From Bacteroidota bacterium (lineage in GTDB: Bacteria; Bacteroidota; Rhodothermia; Rhodothermales; Bin80): DNA of 37,496 nucleotides. A model generated the notes under the pieces. That model saw only the letters and a list, made by a program, of their open reading frames with translations. It made no database searches and was not told where the DNA came from. Shown piece after piece: positions 15,372-23,708 of this stretch. The translations under genes were made by a program, and so were the position numbers. Numbering within the stretch: position 1 is the stretch's first letter; each line of letters opens with the position of its first letter. The DNA lies in contig JAPPNA010000016.1 in assembly GCA_028873925.1 (NCBI GenBank), positions 1 through 37,496 on the forward strand, in the 5' to 3' direction.

Positions 15372-16637
15372 ATGATTCCACTGATCACCCCGCGCCGGTG
15401 GGCGCGCAAACCGCACGAGCTGCATCCGGAAATCCTTGCCGCCGCCGGACAGATCGTCCTGGATGTGGCCCAGCGCGGCGACGCAGCCGTAATGGACCAT
15501 ACCCTCCGGTACGATGGCGTGGAATCGGTCTCGCTGCAGGTGCCCTCCACAGCGCTCCAATCGGCATTTGATGCTGCCGACCCGGAGCTGCTGAGGATCA
15601 TAGCGGACGCGGCCGACAATATCCGGCGGTTTCACACCCACCAGAAATCTTCAACTTGGTACATCGACGAGGGTGACGGGGTCCGGCTGGGTCAGCGGGT
15701 TATTCCCGCGGAGCGGGCAGGCCTGTACGCGCCCGGAGGTGCGGCCGCCTATCCGTCCAGCGTGCTGATGACGGCCATCCCCGCCCAGGTGGCTGGCGTA
15801 AAGCAGATATTTCTAGCCAGCCCGCCTCAAAATGGCGGCCTCCCGCATCCGGTCGTATTGGCGACAGCCCGGTTCCTGGGCCTAACTCAGGTCTATGCCA
15901 TCGGCGGCGCGCAGGCAGTGGCGGCCTTTGCCTTCGGCACCGAGTCGGTACGGAAGGTTGATGTGATCGCCGGCCCGGGTAACGCCTACGTTACCGCAGC
16001 CAAGAAAATCGTGTACGGCCAGGTGGGGATCGACAGTCTGGCGGGTCCGAGTGAAGTGGTCATTCTGGCGGATGATTCGGCCAATGCCGTATGGATTGCG
16101 CACGACCTTTGTGCGCAGGCGGAACACGATGTGCTCGCGTCGGCCGTCCTGGTGACCTCCAGTCGCGCATTGGCCGCCGAGGTCTGTGAGCAGGTACTGG
16201 ACCTGGTGCAGACGCTGCCGCGGGCTGCCATACTCAACCGGTCGCTCAGAGAACACGGAGCCTGCATCGTGACCGGATCCCTGGAGGAGTCAATCCAAAT
16301 GGTCAACCGGATCGCGCCAGAGCACTTGGAGCTGATGGTCCAGGATCCCTGGTCGGTGCTGGAGCACATTGATCATGCGGGCGCGGTCTTTGTCGGCGGC
16401 ATGTCGCCGGAATCCGTCGGAGATTACTACGCTGGCCCCAATCATGTGCTGCCCACCAGCGGGACCGCGCGATTTGCCTCAGCCTTGGGTGTAGACGACT
16501 TCGTACGCAGACAGAGCGTTATCGGCTACACCCGGAAGCGTCTGGCATCAACGGCTGCGGACATTGCCGCCTTCGCGCGCAGTGAGTCGCTGGAAGCACA
16601 TGCCCGAAGCGTAGAAGTGCGACTGGAATGTCCGTAA
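15372..16637 (+). CDS. hisD: Histidinol dehydrogenase
   Basis: A 421-residue HisD, which oxidises L-histidinol to L-histidine in two NAD-dependent steps, the last reactions of histidine synthesis. Family signatures are visible: ERAGLYAPGGAAAYPSSVLM, DVIAGPGNAYVTAAKK, then LAGPSEVVILAD and the zinc-site helix AQAEHD (Gln and His ligands). The catalytic Glu-His pair is in RIAPEHLELM, then the GDYYAGPNHVLPTSG block, and a C-terminal zinc His in AHARSVEVRL. Length is standard. The start of hisC overlaps the end of hisD by ten bases, so they form a translationally coupled operon. Other his genes are not in the window, so the pathway genes are split in this genome. Confidence 0.97.
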   Translation: MIPLITPRRWARKPHELHPEILAAAGQIVLDVAQRGDAAVMDHTLRYDGVESVSLQVPSTALQSAFDAADPELLRIIADAADNIRRFHTHQKSSTWYIDEGDGVRLGQRVIPAERAGLYAPGGAAAYPSSVLMTAIPAQVAGVKQIFLASPPQNGGLPHPVVLATARFLGLTQVYAIGGAQAVAAFAFGTESVRKVDVIAGPGNAYVTAAKKIVYGQVGIDSLAGPSEVVILADDSANAVWIAHDLCAQAEHDVLASAVLVTSSRALAAEVCEQVLDLVQTLPRAAILNRSLREHGACIVTGSLEESIQMVNRIAPEHLELMVQDPWSVLEHIDHAGAVFVGGMSPESVGDYYAGPNHVLPTSGTARFASALGVDDFVRRQSVIGYTRKRLASTAADIAAFARSESLEAHARSVEVRLECP

Positions 16638-17719
16638 ACCGACTGCAGCGTGCCGTGGAGCATGTCCGGCCCGCCGTGCGCCATCAGCATGCCTACCTCG
16701 TGGGTGGAGAAAAAGCTCCCGTCCCCATAAAGCTCAACCAGAATGAAAGCCCGCTGGACCTGCCGGAAGACCTGAAGGCGGAAATTCTCCAGGGCTGGGC
16801 CTCCATTGCCGCCAACCGGTATCCGGCTGAACAGCCCGCGGACCTGTGCGATGCCATCGCCGAATACGCCGGCTGGGTGCCGGAGGGCATCATGGCAGGC
16901 AACGGGTCCAACGAACTGACCTACCTCATCGGCATGGCCTGCGTGGAAGCCGGCACCCGCGTGGTCCTCCCGACACCGATGTTCGCGTTCTATGAGAAAG
17001 TCGTCCGACTCTATGGCGGACAGGTGATATCCGCGGAATCAGATGACGAACTGAGATTTGATGCGCAGCGGATCGCGAAGCTGACCCGTCAGCACCAGCC
17101 GGCGCTGGTGGTACTGGTTTCGCCAAACAATCCCACCGGGATGGCCATGACTCCGACGGACATTACGGCCGTAGCGGAAGCCGCACCCGGACTGGTGCTG
17201 GTGGATGAGGCGTATGTGGAATTTTCAGGTCAGCCCAGCGCTCAGGCACTGCTTTCAGCGTTTCCCCACCTGATCCTGCTGAGAACATTCTCAAAGGCTC
17301 TGGGCCTCGCCGGGATCAGACTCGGATACCTCCTGGGGCATCCTGCCCTGATGCGTGAGCTGCTCAAGGCCAGGGTGCCGTTCATGGTGGATCGATTCAG
17401 TCAGCATATGGCCCTGACCGTACTCAGGCGACCCCGCCTGCTTCAGGAGCGTATACAGCTGATGAAGTCGGGAACGCGCCATTTGTATCAGACCCTTTGT
17501 GAGATGCCGGGATTTAGGGTGCTGCCAACGGAAGCGAACTTTGTGACGTTCCGCCCGCCTCAGGATGCAGGCGTACTTATGCGTGCGCTCCTGGAACAGG
17601 GCATCATCGTACGCAATATGAGCGGCTACCGTGAGCTGGATGGGTTTTTGCGCGTAAACTCAGGTACTCCGGAAGAGAACCGGGCCTTCATACAAGCGTT
17701 ACAAGACGTGCGCGCATAA
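16628..17719 (+). CDS. hisC: Histidinol-phosphate aminotransferase
   Basis: A 363-residue fold-type I PLP aminotransferase converting imidazole-acetol phosphate plus glutamate to histidinol phosphate, two steps before histidine. Motifs: substrate-phosphate segment KLNQNESPLDLP near the N-terminus; AGNGSNELTYLI; LVSPNNPTGMAM; LVLVDEAYVEFSGQ with the pyridine-binding Asp; the PLP Schiff-base lysine in RTFSKALGLAG (K223) followed by IRLGYLLG; and a C-terminal Arg in FLRVNSGTPEENRAF. It overlaps hisD by ten bases. The nearest family alternatives (tyrosine/phenylalanine aminotransferases of the same subfamily) are less likely because of linkage to hisD. Confidence 0.95.
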   Translation: MSVNRLQRAVEHVRPAVRHQHAYLVGGEKAPVPIKLNQNESPLDLPEDLKAEILQGWASIAANRYPAEQPADLCDAIAEYAGWVPEGIMAGNGSNELTYLIGMACVEAGTRVVLPTPMFAFYEKVVRLYGGQVISAESDDELRFDAQRIAKLTRQHQPALVVLVSPNNPTGMAMTPTDITAVAEAAPGLVLVDEAYVEFSGQPSAQALLSAFPHLILLRTFSKALGLAGIRLGYLLGHPALMRELLKARVPFMVDRFSQHMALTVLRRPRLLQERIQLMKSGTRHLYQTLCEMPGFRVLPTEANFVTFRPPQDAGVLMRALLEQGIIVRNMSGYRELDGFLRVNSGTPEENRAFIQALQDVRA

Positions 17720-17756
17720 ATTATTGAGGTCAACTCCGGTATGTGGGCACGGCAAC

Positions 17757-18317
17757 ATGGAGCTAGTTCAGGTAAAAATTATCGGGCTTTCCATCAGCGC
17801 ATCCAGCGGAGGTGCCTATGTGATGCTGCTGGGTGAGCCCGATGGCCGATATAGGCTGCCGATCATTATCGGTGGGTACGAAGGGCGGGCCATTGAACTG
17901 GGACTCGAACAGATCAAGCCCGCCCGTCCGATAACTCACGACCTCCTCTGCCAATTCCTGGACTCGTTTGAGGTGCAGGTGGTTGATATCGTCATTCACA
18001 AACTTCACGAGCGGACGTTCTTTGCCGAAATACGCTATCGCCTCAACGGCAAAGAACACGCCATGGATGCACGGCCCAGTGATGCGATCGCCCTGGCGGT
18101 GCGAACAAATGCGAACATTTTCGTTTCGGCTTCCGTCTTGGAGGAAGCTGGCATTGTGGCTGATCTGGACGGGGAAGACAGCGGCGGGTCAGACGAAAAC
18201 CTGTCGCCGGTGGAACGCATGGAACGGCGGCTCAATAAAGCGATCGCGGTGGAGAATTATGAGGAGGCGGCCCGCTTGCGCGACGCGCTGAAAGAACTGA
18301 AGGGTGATCAGGTCTAG
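17757..18317 (+). CDS. Bifunctional nuclease family protein (DUF151) with UVR domain
   Basis: A 186-residue protein of the bifunctional nuclease (BFN/DUF151) family. The N-terminal domain shows VQVKIIGLSISASSGGAYVM, LPIIIGGYEGRAIELGLE and MDARPSDAIALAVRTNANIF, the family signature; plant BFN members have RNase and DNase activity. The C-terminal 30 residues (VERMERRLNKAIAVENYEEA, then ARLRDALK) form a UVR (UvrB/UvrC-interaction) motif, a common fusion in Bacteroidota. The ATG at 17757 gives the conserved start MELVQVKI; a TTG at 17724 would add 11 unrelated residues. It overlaps the GTG start of bshC by 14 bases. The physiological role is unknown. Confidence 0.9.
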   Translation: MELVQVKIIGLSISASSGGAYVMLLGEPDGRYRLPIIIGGYEGRAIELGLEQIKPARPITHDLLCQFLDSFEVQVVDIVIHKLHERTFFAEIRYRLNGKEHAMDARPSDAIALAVRTNANIFVSASVLEEAGIVADLDGEDSGGSDENLSPVERMERRLNKAIAVENYEEAARLRDALKELKGDQV

Positions 18318-19941
18318 ACCGCTGACAGCCCCTCGTGCGGGTACGCTGCTTATCCCGTACAGTGGTATAAAGGGCATCTCCAGTCTGTACGCAACGTACT
18401 GCGACGACTATCACCAGTTGGGCGCGTTTTTCGGCGGTGACTGGCGCAGCACGGACAGTTACCGGGAGGTAGCCGATCGGCTGGATGCGAATCCCATTCC
18501 GCGCGAACGGCTCGCCGATGTGCTGATCCGCCAGAACGCACGCTGGGACAACGCGTCCCCGGTCCATCAGCTGAAGGATCCGCGAGCGCTCACCATCGTG
18601 ACCGGACAGCAGGTCGGGCTGTTCGGCGGCCCGCTGTACACACTCTACAAAGCCATCACCGCGGTCAAACTGGCGCGACATCTGTCCGACCGGCTGCAGC
18701 GGCCCATCGTCCCTGTGTTCTGGCTGGAGGGCGGCGATCACGATATTGAGGAAGTCAGCAGCGTCTGCCTGCGAAGCACCGGTGACTGCGCGCGCATTCA
18801 TTACCGGGGCCAGCAGCGGCCCGCCAACGGCAATCTGGGCAGCGTGGGTTCGATGGTCTTTACCGAAGATATGACGCGCGTGCGGCAGGAAGTCCGCAGC
18901 TGCCTGCCCGCATCCGCGTTCAGGGATGAGGTGCTGGAACACTACTACGCGGCCTACCGGCCGGGTGTCACCTTTACCGATGCCTTCGCCCGCACCCTCA
19001 GCATGTTGCTGGGCGACTGTCAGATCGTGCTGATGGATCCCGAAGACTGTGACCTCAAGGAGCTCGCAGCCCCGATCATGCGCCGCGAAATCACCGACCA
19101 CGCCCATACATTCAGTGAGCTGGCCGCCACCACCGCGGAACTGCAGGACCGGTTTCATGCTCAGGTCAATGTGCGTCCGTTCAATCTGTTTGTGCTCAGC
19201 GACCACGGACGGGAAGCCGTCCAGTCCGATGGCGAACAGTTCAGACTTCAGCAGTCCGGCCGGACTGTTACCCTGGCGGAACTGCTTGATCTGGCCCCCT
19301 GCCTGCTGAGCCCGAATGTCGTGATGCGGCCGCTGGTGCAGGACTATCTGCTGCCTACGCTCAGCTATGTGGCCGGACCCGGCGAAATTGCCTACTTCGC
19401 GCAGTTCAAGTCCCTGTATGACTGGGCGGGGCTGCCGATGCCGGTGGTGTTTCCACGCTCTTCGCTCACGCTGGTGGAGTCCCGCACGCGCCGGGTCATG
19501 GAGCAGTACGGACTGGACCTTCCGGGCATGACCGAGGAGGTCAGCGTCCTTATGCGCAGGATCGTCCTGAGCGGCACACCGCTGGAAGATGCCTTTGCCC
19601 GGGCCGGTGATTCACTGGCCGCCTGTGCCGGAGCGCTCAAAGACGAAGTGTCCCGCGTTGAGCACACGCTCGGCCGATCCGCCGAGGCCACCCTTCGTCA
19701 GTGGCAGAAAGAACTCGCCAAACTGCAGAAGCGTGTGGAACGTGCCGAAAAGAATCGTCACGAGCAGCTGCAGAACCAGCTCACCCGGTGCCGGCACGCG
19801 CTGTATCCGCAGGGACAACTGCAGGAGCGCACCCTATCGGTGCTCAGCTACCTGGCCCGATACGGGGATGGTATTCTGCGGACGATCTACGAAGGCATGG
19901 ACATCGGAAGCACCGGGCACCATCAGGTCCTGCCCATCTGA
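18304..19941 (+). CDS. bshC: Bacillithiol biosynthesis cysteine-adding enzyme BshC
   Basis: A 545-residue BshC, which adds cysteine to glucosaminyl-malate in the last step of bacillithiol synthesis. The signature is clear: IVTGQQVGLFGGPLYTLYKA at about residues 98-117, followed by PVFWLEGGDHDIEEV, the conserved nucleotide-binding region of BshC. The C-terminal third contains a long coiled coil (about 450-500: DEVSRVEHTLGRSAEATLR, then QKELAKLQKRVERAEK) typical of the family. The length fits. The GTG start overlaps the previous stop by 14 bases. bshA and bshB are not in the window, so synthesis needs genes elsewhere. Its presence predicts a bacillithiol-using organism, as in many Bacteroidota, Firmicutes and Deinococcus. 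Confidence 0.93.
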   Translation: MIRSRPLTAPRAGTLLIPYSGIKGISSLYATYCDDYHQLGAFFGGDWRSTDSYREVADRLDANPIPRERLADVLIRQNARWDNASPVHQLKDPRALTIVTGQQVGLFGGPLYTLYKAITAVKLARHLSDRLQRPIVPVFWLEGGDHDIEEVSSVCLRSTGDCARIHYRGQQRPANGNLGSVGSMVFTEDMTRVRQEVRSCLPASAFRDEVLEHYYAAYRPGVTFTDAFARTLSMLLGDCQIVLMDPEDCDLKELAAPIMRREITDHAHTFSELAATTAELQDRFHAQVNVRPFNLFVLSDHGREAVQSDGEQFRLQQSGRTVTLAELLDLAPCLLSPNVVMRPLVQDYLLPTLSYVAGPGEIAYFAQFKSLYDWAGLPMPVVFPRSSLTLVESRTRRVMEQYGLDLPGMTEEVSVLMRRIVLSGTPLEDAFARAGDSLAACAGALKDEVSRVEHTLGRSAEATLRQWQKELAKLQKRVERAEKNRHEQLQNQLTRCRHALYPQGQLQERTLSVLSYLARYGDGILRTIYEGMDIGSTGHHQVLPI

Positions 19942-19950
19942 GCCGGCGAC

Positions 19951-21351
19951 CTACGGGCTGAGTACGCGCAGCGAGTCAAGCGCCGCCACCAGCGCGGCGG
20001 CGGTATCCGGCTCGATTGCGTAGAGGTTGTTCTGCTCGGCCGGATCCGTGCTGAGGTTGTAAAGCTGTCGGGGCGGGCCGGCCTCCGACGTGTCCGCACG
20101 CGTAAAGCCGCCGGAGCCCTTGCCATCAATGAGCTTCCAGGAGCCCCGACGGATGGCGAGCATGCCGTTAATGGACTGGTGAACGGCCTCCTGGCGCAGA
20201 TGCCCCGGGGGATGCCCCGTCAATACGGAAAGAAAGCTGAAGCTGTCTGAGGTCCGATCTGCCGCCCCCACCAGGTCCGCAAAGGTGGCCAGAAAATCCG
20301 TATGCACCGTCAGCTGATCAGTCACCCCGCCCGCCGGTGTCCGGTCAGGCCAGCGGACAATGAACGGAACGCGGTGGCCGCCCTCATGGATGTCCGCCTT
20401 CATGCCGCGCCAGCGATGATTGGCCAGATGCTCAAAGCGCTCCTTGAACGGGTCCGGCCAGTAGGCACCGTTATCGCTGGTCATAATCAGGATCGTATTG
20501 TCCGCTTCGCCGGTCTCGTCCAGGATTTCCATGATCGCACCCAGGGTGGCATCCACCTGTACCGTAAAGTCACCGTACTCGCCGGCACGGCTGGAGGAAA
20601 GGTACTCTTCGGTAGGCAGCCATGGGGTGTGCGGGGCCGCGAGGGCCAGATACAGGAAAAACGGCGTGCGACTCCGTGACCTTGTCCGAATATACTCCAC
20701 CGATCGGGTCGTAAGGTCAGGCAGCACATCGGTGTGATCAAAATTCGGTGCGATGGCCCCGGACCGCCAGAATGCCCCCGTACAGCAGCCGACGGGATTC
20801 TCCGCGTGCAGCGTGGGTGCGGCAGTCACCGATTCGTTTTCCACCCAGACATAGGGGGCCATGTCCAAGGACGCGGGGATACCATAGAAGTAATCAAATC
20901 CCATGGCGCGCGGACCCGGTGTCAGCGGGTTCGCATAATTGACAGGCTCCTCGGTGCCCAACCCTAAATGCCACTTACCAATGGCCGCTGTATGGTACCC
21001 GGCCGCCCCCAGCACATCGGCCACCGTCGTGATGGCGGTATCCGCAATCAGCGGCGAGTAACCGTTGGTGACACCTGAGGCCAACTCGGGCAGCCGGAAG
21101 GCATACCGGCCGGTCAGCAGTGCATAGCGGGTCGGCGTGCACACCGCAGATGGGGAATGGGCATTGGTAAACCGGATCCCCTCATTAGCCAGGCGGTCCA
21201 TGTATACCGTAGGGATCCTGGATTCCGCATTGTAGGCACCCGGGTCCCCATAGCCCATGTCATCGGCGAGAATGAGGATGACGTTGGGATGGACAGACGA
21301 CTGCGCGCAACCCGCCAGGCAAAGCACCAGACACCAGACAGTTCGGCTCAT
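19951..21351 (-). CDS. Type I sulfatase lipoprotein
   Basis: A 466-residue sulfatase. Metal-site Asp pair D30-D31 lies in LILADDMGYGD, and the formylglycine sulfatase consensus is C71-T-P-T-R (in SPSAVCTPTRYALLTGRY). The Cys must be oxidised to formylglycine by a maturase encoded elsewhere. Later blocks are GKWHLGLGTEEP, FFLYLALAAPHTPW, TILIMTSDNGAYWPD and a Lys/His region GMKADIHEGGHRVPFI. The N-terminus is a short signal with lipobox CLAGC (C15), so it should be exported and lipid-anchored. The ATG at 21351 was chosen; a TTG at 21375 would overlap the upstream aldolase gene. It lies ten bases downstream of the aldolase gene, so the two are one operon and may act on sulfated sugars. The exact substrate (polysaccharide, glycosaminoglycan or arylsulfate) cannot be told. 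Confidence 0.93.
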   Translation of the reverse strand: MSRTVWCLVLCLAGCAQSSVHPNVILILADDMGYGDPGAYNAESRIPTVYMDRLANEGIRFTNAHSPSAVCTPTRYALLTGRYAFRLPELASGVTNGYSPLIADTAITTVADVLGAAGYHTAAIGKWHLGLGTEEPVNYANPLTPGPRAMGFDYFYGIPASLDMAPYVWVENESVTAAPTLHAENPVGCCTGAFWRSGAIAPNFDHTDVLPDLTTRSVEYIRTRSRSRTPFFLYLALAAPHTPWLPTEEYLSSSRAGEYGDFTVQVDATLGAIMEILDETGEADNTILIMTSDNGAYWPDPFKERFEHLANHRWRGMKADIHEGGHRVPFIVRWPDRTPAGGVTDQLTVHTDFLATFADLVGAADRTSDSFSFLSVLTGHPPGHLRQEAVHQSINGMLAIRRGSWKLIDGKGSGGFTRADTSEAGPPRQLYNLSTDPAEQNNLYAIEPDTAAALVAALDSLRVLSP

Positions 21352-21361
21352 CAGACAGGCA

Positions 21362-22264
21362 TCAGAGAAACTCAAGGGCCAACAGCCGCTGCTCCAGCCG
21401 CCGCAGATCAGACTTGGTGAGGTTGCTCAAGGGGGCCCGAACCGGGCCCAGGTCCACCCCGAAAAAACTCATGCAGGCCTTGGTAGAGGCAATATCGCCA
21501 GCCTCCGCCAGCGCCCGACCCAGACCGGCAATTGCCGTGGAATGCTCACTGGCACGGGCGAGCCGGCCCGCACGGTAGGCCAGCTCCATCTTCCGGTAGC
21601 GGGAGGCGGCAAAATTGTACGTGCTGCCAATGGCGAGCCGGCAGCCGGTCGCCATGGCCCCCAAAAGCAGCTCATCCACCCCGAAATACACCTCAAACTG
21701 ACCCTCATTAAGCTTGACGCACTGCTCAAAACCGAACATGCGGCTGGCGGCGTACTTGATCCCGCGCAGGTTGGGGATACTGTCGGTCCCGCGCAGCAGA
21801 AAGCTGGACGGATTGAAGCGAACGCTGGTCAGTCGGGGCAGATGGTAATAATAGAAGGGGACCTCCGGGGCCCGCTTCGCCACCTCTGCACAACACGTAA
21901 TCAGGCTTTCCGTCGATGGCGGCTTGAAAAAACTCGGCGCATACATGGCAATACCCGCCGCGCCCAGCGAGGCTGCATGCTCGGCCATATTGCCCGCTTC
22001 ACGGAGACAGTTGTGACCGATATGCACCATGATCCTGCCGCGGAACGCGTCCTCAGCCGCCCAGCGTTCAGCCAGGGCCATACGCTCTTTGGTGGTCAGC
22101 GAGGGTGCTTCGCCGGTGGCACCGCCTACAAAGATCCCGGATATGTCCTGAGTCTCCAGATGGCGGGCCTGGTCACCGACTACATCGAGATTCAGGCTGC
22201 CATCACGCATCATCGGCGTGTGCACCGCGGCAATGAAGGTCATGCGGCTGTTGCGTTCGGCCAT
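21362..22264 (-). CDS. DHDPS/N-acetylneuraminate lyase-family aldolase
   Basis: A 300-residue class I aldolase of the DHDPS/NAL superfamily. The substrate-binding loop reads GGATGEAPSLTTKERMAL (in place of GTTGE), the catalytic Tyr region is PFYYYHLPRLT, and the Schiff-base Lys is in LRGIKYAASRMF. The YYYHLP version and GIK context favour the N-acetylneuraminate-lyase/2-keto-3-deoxy sugar-acid branch over lysine-pathway DHDPS. The true start is the ATG at 22264 (MAERNSRMTF); upstream codons in this frame would run into the divergent transporter gene. It is followed ten bases later by the sulfatase gene and divergent from the Nramp-like gene by about 60 bases, so these three may share control. 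Likely role: cleavage of a keto-sugar acid to pyruvate. Substrate unknown. Confidence 0.88.
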   Translation of the reverse strand: MAERNSRMTFIAAVHTPMMRDGSLNLDVVGDQARHLETQDISGIFVGGATGEAPSLTTKERMALAERWAAEDAFRGRIMVHIGHNCLREAGNMAEHAASLGAAGIAMYAPSFFKPPSTESLITCCAEVAKRAPEVPFYYYHLPRLTSVRFNPSSFLLRGTDSIPNLRGIKYAASRMFGFEQCVKLNEGQFEVYFGVDELLLGAMATGCRLAIGSTYNFAASRYRKMELAYRAGRLARASEHSTAIAGLGRALAEAGDIASTKACMSFFGVDLGPVRAPLSNLTKSDLRRLEQRLLALEFL

Positions 22265-22325
22265 GTCAATGCTCGGTAAGCCGGGACCGATCAGGTGATT
22301 ATGGCGAATATTATAGATACGCAGT
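22265..22325. promoter_or_regulatory. Short divergent promoter region, aldolase / Nramp-like transporter
   Basis: Only about 60 bases separate the aldolase ATG (minus) and the earliest Nramp-like start (plus). The centre is AT-rich (GATTATGGCGAATATTATAG) and should hold back-to-back promoters for both units, suggesting co-regulation. I could not assign individual boxes with confidence. Confidence 0.35.
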
Positions 22326-23708
22326 TTGTATGTTCCAATCGGAGCCAACCGACTGCGCACGCTGGATTCATACGCACTTGTTCCGGAACGTGTCCGGGAC
22401 GCACCACCCGGTTTCCGGCAGCGCCTGCGGTTTTTGGGCCCCGGATTCATACTGTCGGCATCCATTGTGGGCAGTGGAGAGCTGATTGCCACCACCCGCC
22501 TGGGAGCCGAAGCCGGTTGGGTGACGCTCTGGGTGATCCTGGTAAGCTGTCTGGTGAAGGTGGCGGTGCAGCTGGAATTCGGCCGGCATGCCATATACTC
22601 CGGCAAAACCACCATGGCCGCGCTGAATGCGCTGCCTGGACCCCGACTCGGAAGGGCCAACTGGTCGGTGTGGCTGTGGCTGCTGCTGATGACGATCAAA
22701 CTGCTGCAGGTCGGCGGCATAGTCGGCGGCACTGCGCTGGTGCTGGCAATGGTGTTTCCGGGCGCACCGCTCTGGCTGCTGTGCTACAGTACCGCCGTGG
22801 TTGTGTCACTGATCATCTTCCGGGGACATTATCAGCCCATCGAAAAAATTGCGCTGGTGCTGATTGCGCTCTTTACCGTGCTGACGATCATCTGCGTGGT
22901 TGCGGTACAATCCACCCCGTACGCGATTACCGGAGCAGACCTCATCAGCGGACTGTCGCTGCAGCTTCCGCCCCATACCGTGATCATTGCCATCGGTGCC
23001 TTCGGCATCACCGGGGTCGGCGGTGACGAAATCATGGCCTACAACTACTGGCTGCAGGAAAAGGGCTATGCCGCGTTTGCCGGCCGGCGTGATGACTCCC
23101 CGGAGTGGGCTGCGCGCGCCAGAGGCTGGATCCGGGTCATGATCCTGGATGCGCTGCTGTCGATGGGTGTCTATACCGTGATGACCGCGGCGTTTTACCT
23201 GTTGGGGGCCGCAATCCTGCATGAGCAGGGACTCCTGCCGGAGGGAATGGCACTGGTCGAAACGCTGTCAGTCATGTACACCGAAAGCCTGGGGCCCTGG
23301 GCCGGGGCGCTGTTTACGGCGGGTGCGTTCGTTGTGCTGTTTTCAACGCTGTTCGGGGCGCTTGCGTTATGGACGCGAATTTTCGCGGATGCCTTCGCCC
23401 AGATCGGGTGGCTGGATTTTCATGACCTCAGGCAGCGCCGCCGGGCCATCGGGCTGATCGCCTGGATCGTTCCGATCATCTGGGCCTCGTTGTTTCTGCT
23501 GGTCAAGCTGCCTGCCCGGATGGTGATTATCGGCGGCGTAGCCGGTACCGGCATTCTGCTGATTGTGGTGGTGGCGGTCGTGCACTTCCGGTACGCTGAA
23601 GCTCCGGCTGTCCTGCGCGTATCCAGAGGCTACGATATAGCGCTGTGGATGAGCATTACGGTGATTGCGCTGGTCGCGCTATACGGATCGTGGCAGGTTT
23701 TTCAGTGA
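22326..23708 (+). CDS. Nramp-fold transporter lacking the canonical metal-binding motif
   Basis: A 460-residue integral membrane protein with 11-12 hydrophobic segments and the start pattern of the Nramp family, LGPGFILSASIVGSGELIAT (about 37-56). In true Nramp metal transporters TM1 carries DPGN, which binds the metal. Here that position is G49-S-G-E52. In TM6 the usual MPH motif is replaced: the helix reads GITGVGGDEIMAYNYW (227-242). It therefore belongs to the Nramp-related families without the classic site, and transport of Mn/Fe should not be assumed. The TTG at 22326 is the earliest start; a start slightly downstream is possible, since the first ATG inside is far into TM1. It is divergent from the aldolase/sulfatase pair, so an organic substrate related to that catabolism is conceivable, but this is inference. 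Its last seven bases overlap the convergent mscS gene. Confidence 0.85.
   Translation: MYVPIGANRLRTLDSYALVPERVRDAPPGFRQRLRFLGPGFILSASIVGSGELIATTRLGAEAGWVTLWVILVSCLVKVAVQLEFGRHAIYSGKTTMAALNALPGPRLGRANWSVWLWLLLMTIKLLQVGGIVGGTALVLAMVFPGAPLWLLCYSTAVVVSLIIFRGHYQPIEKIALVLIALFTVLTIICVVAVQSTPYAITGADLISGLSLQLPPHTVIIAIGAFGITGVGGDEIMAYNYWLQEKGYAAFAGRRDDSPEWAARARGWIRVMILDALLSMGVYTVMTAAFYLLGAAILHEQGLLPEGMALVETLSVMYTESLGPWAGALFTAGAFVVLFSTLFGALALWTRIFADAFAQIGWLDFHDLRQRRRAIGLIAWIVPIIWASLFLLVKLPARMVIIGGVAGTGILLIVVVAVVHFRYAEAPAVLRVSRGYDIALWMSITVIALVALYGSWQVFQ

Noticed and set aside
18232-19206. 324-residue minus-strand open frame opposite bshC
   Set aside because: Shadow of a GC-rich real gene; the plus-strand frame is a clear BshC.
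21257-22279. 340-residue plus-strand frame opposite the sulfatase/aldolase
   Set aside because: Antisense shadow; the minus-strand proteins show all catalytic motifs.
22265-22732. Long N-terminal extension of the aldolase frame
   Set aside because: The extra 156 residues are low-complexity, overlap the Nramp-like gene on the other strand and are absent from the aldolase family; the start at 22264 is natural.
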